From Parapedobacter luteus (GTDB lineage Bacteria > Bacteroidota > Bacteroidia > Sphingobacteriales > Sphingobacteriaceae): 64,000 nucleotides of DNA. The DNA lies in NCBI RefSeq assembly GCF_900168055.1, contig NZ_FUYS01000011.1, positions 1 through 64,000 on the forward strand. Direction: 5' to 3'. Below the pieces are notes generated by a model that was not told the DNA's origin, did no database searches, and saw nothing but the letters and a program-made list of their open reading frames with translations. A program made the position numbers and the translations under genes. How positions within the stretch are numbered: position 1 is the first letter of the stretch; each line of letters starts with the position of its first letter. This document shows positions 62,364 through 64,000 of the stretch, one piece after another.

Positions 62364-63514
62364 AACCGATTGATGGACGCCGCACCAGTTTCCGAAGGCA
62401 TTTTACTTTTGGGGACAACCCATACTTCCCCGCCGAAGCGCAAGACGAGTTCGGCCAGATCGTCCAACACGTCATCAACCGGATGATCCGTCTCATCCGT
62501 ATGATAAAGCACATTATTGCGATCGACAATGCGTCCCCTGATGACGCGATCCTCTTCGAGCAACACGGCTGCGACCTTGCCATCAAACGCATCCTTTACG
62601 ATTTCATCGAGCTGATCGGCCCCTAACCGCTTGGTGGTTGCCTGCCTGTATGCACCAATGATATCCTCCAGGCGTTTGTCGTAGTGAGGCGCAAACACTT
62701 GCCAAGCGGCTTCCCGAAGCTCCTTTTCAGATAATGCAGCTGCATTCGTCTTTATCCCTTCTTCCAATAACTGTTTATTTCGGCTTATTCGTCTGAAAAT
62801 GTGCTGATGCTCGGGAAGTGACGCCAATATAAGTGGAAGTCGCGTAGGAATTGAATATTTAGCCATAACTGCCCGGTCAACCGCCCGAAAAAACTGCTCA
62901 ATATCGTTATCCAAATCTGTTTTTTTTAGCCCATGGTTTTGCGCCGTATCCCACTTTTTTCCGGTAGCCGTACGATAAGCAGCCAGCGTGGCGTGCAGAT
63001 CACGCAATTCGTGATCCAGTGCATCAATCATGGATTCGGGTATACTTTCCTCCGATAAATCGATCTCATCCAGTTGATATCGGTCTCCTTCGAATAGCTG
63101 CGCTGTATTGGTGGTAAGTACCAGCACATGATAGCGATCATTGCTTTGCAAGTATTTCAACAACGGCTTTGTATGGGCGCTATCTGCCACGACAGCCAAT
63201 GGTTGGACTTTTTTCCGCAATCGATACACATCAAACGACTCACGCGTAGCAAATACGGCCAACCCTTCTCTCGTATGTTGCCAAAACTGGTAATCTCCGG
63301 CCAATGCTTCAAACTCGGAAAATATGTTTTGGATAGCCTTATCCCGTACGTATTCTGCCCTGACCGGCTCAAATTGTTGTACCAGTTTCTTAAACACATC
63401 AGGGTCCTGCGCATTGTCAGGATGTGTGCGATGGGTAGGCATATACAGGGAAAAAACAGGGGGTTCATGATGCCCCAGCAGTGTATCGAGTTGCTTTTCA
63501 GTTAGTGTTGCCAT
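62360..63514 (-). CDS. Bacterial archaeo-eukaryotic release-factor-like (baeRF) protein
   Basis: The 384-residue protein begins LTEKQLDTLLGHHEPPVFSL, then YMPTHRTHPDN, and has the eRF1-like middle and C-terminal parts (VLVLTTNTAQLFEGDRYQLD, and VDDVLDDLAELVLRFGGEVW). This layout fits the baeRF family, proposed to act on stalled or resting ribosomes. Function is inferred from the family only. Confidence 0.82.
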   Translation of the reverse strand: MATLTEKQLDTLLGHHEPPVFSLYMPTHRTHPDNAQDPDVFKKLVQQFEPVRAEYVRDKAIQNIFSEFEALAGDYQFWQHTREGLAVFATRESFDVYRLRKKVQPLAVVADSAHTKPLLKYLQSNDRYHVLVLTTNTAQLFEGDRYQLDEIDLSEESIPESMIDALDHELRDLHATLAAYRTATGKKWDTAQNHGLKKTDLDNDIEQFFRAVDRAVMAKYSIPTRLPLILASLPEHQHIFRRISRNKQLLEEGIKTNAAALSEKELREAAWQVFAPHYDKRLEDIIGAYRQATTKRLGADQLDEIVKDAFDGKVAAVLLEEDRVIRGRIVDRNNVLYHTDETDHPVDDVLDDLAELVLRFGGEVWVVPKSKMPSETGAASINRF

Positions 63515-63678
63515 AATTCTTTCTTTAAGCGTTCAACAAACAATAGGCAGTCGATGATGACTACTCTCATACGGTAAACAGCCATCTACGCCAATTGTTG
63601 GACGCCTTGCGACAAAACATTTTATCCATAGGGATGTATATTTCATGGAACTTTGACAGTTATCGGCTGACATAAAAA

Positions 63679-64000
63679 ATGAACGTTATAGACATCATAT
63701 TAGTTCTCGTGGTGCTATTTGCCCTGTGGAATGGCATTTCAAGAGGTTTTTTGATTGGGATAGCCAGCTTAGTTTCGTGGGTCGGAAGCCTTGTGCTGAC
63801 GTTTTGGCTATATCCTTATTTGGCCCGTTTTGTTGAAGTGTACATCATGGATAATGTCTGGACGGTACCGTTGTCTTTCTTAACGACGTTGCTGTTTACA
63901 GGCACTATTCTGTCGTTACTGGTGAACCATATTGTACAGCGGATTCCTCAAGCTGCACACACAAATTTGCTGAATAGGTGGTTGGGCATTATTCCGGGCT
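63679..64000 (+). CDS. CvpA-family membrane protein, N-terminal part, cut by window edge
   Basis: The 107 visible residues read NVIDIILVLVVLFALWNGIS, then RGFLIGIASLVSWVGSLVLT, which match the CvpA/colicin V production family, with three or four membrane helices. Its role is uncertain in general. The frame continues past the right edge. Confidence 0.88.
   Translation, partial: MNVIDIILVLVVLFALWNGISRGFLIGIASLVSWVGSLVLTFWLYPYLARFVEVYIMDNVWTVPLSFLTTLLFTGTILSLLVNHIVQRIPQAAHTNLLNRWLGIIPG

Overview
The window comes from a member of the Bacteroidota, most likely Sphingobacteriaceae-like. The evidence is the repeated TAnnTTTG promoter element (for example before pyrG and the GLPGLI gene) and the gene families present: a GLPGLI protein paired with a carboxypeptidase-regulatory-domain outer membrane protein, HmuY, DUF4142, and ECF sigma factors. 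I could not assign a species.

Layout. 1-4.4 kb is an accessory patch (IS3-type transposase end, XRE and TetR regulators, a quinone reductase-like flavoprotein, an FG-GAP gene fragment, an EamA transporter, IS-end remnants) next to the 3' end of tRNA-Pro. 4.5-25 kb is mostly core: rplS, HmuY, two amidohydrolase-family proteins, pyrG, yidC, an acyl-CoA dehydrogenase, an acyl-CoA carboxylase beta subunit, and a two-component system divergent from a GLPGLI/outer-membrane operon across a comb of TTAACAC boxes. 

25-31.6 kb is the most unusual part. On the minus strand a small XRE protein, an ECF-like sigma factor and a compact Cas12f/TnpB-like protein lacking recognisable RuvC catalytic residues form a tight operon. 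Downstream on the same strand lie three modules, each made of a tracrRNA-like element followed by a repeat-spacer array: 16, 12 and 7 repeats counting degenerate ends. Toxin-antitoxin genes or remnants sit after each array. No cas1, cas2 or other nuclease gene is present. I interpret this as an RNA-guided transcription system, in which a nuclease-dead Cas12f-like protein and array-encoded guides bring a dedicated sigma factor to promoters, rather than as immunity. I recall recent reports of dead Cas12f homologues paired with sigma factors in Bacteroidota, but could not check them. The multi-array, toxin-antitoxin-interleaved layout with a possible second sigma-4-like domain deserves separate attention.

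31.8-36 kb holds sugar-binding-like secreted proteins, ClpP and an ECF sigma pair. 36-52 kb is a glycan region: several glycosyltransferases, a carbamoyltransferase and a heptose-precursor set (a GT4-GmhA fusion, GmhB, HldE), interrupted by an envelope/stress cluster (DUF4142, acidic protein, MscS). 52-64 kb looks like a stress island: response regulators, a PAS-GAF histidine kinase, YciE/YciF-like DUF892, three DUF2383-like paralogues, DUF2267, a phospholipase D-type cardiolipin synthase and a bacterial release-factor-like protein. A CvpA-family gene runs off the right edge.
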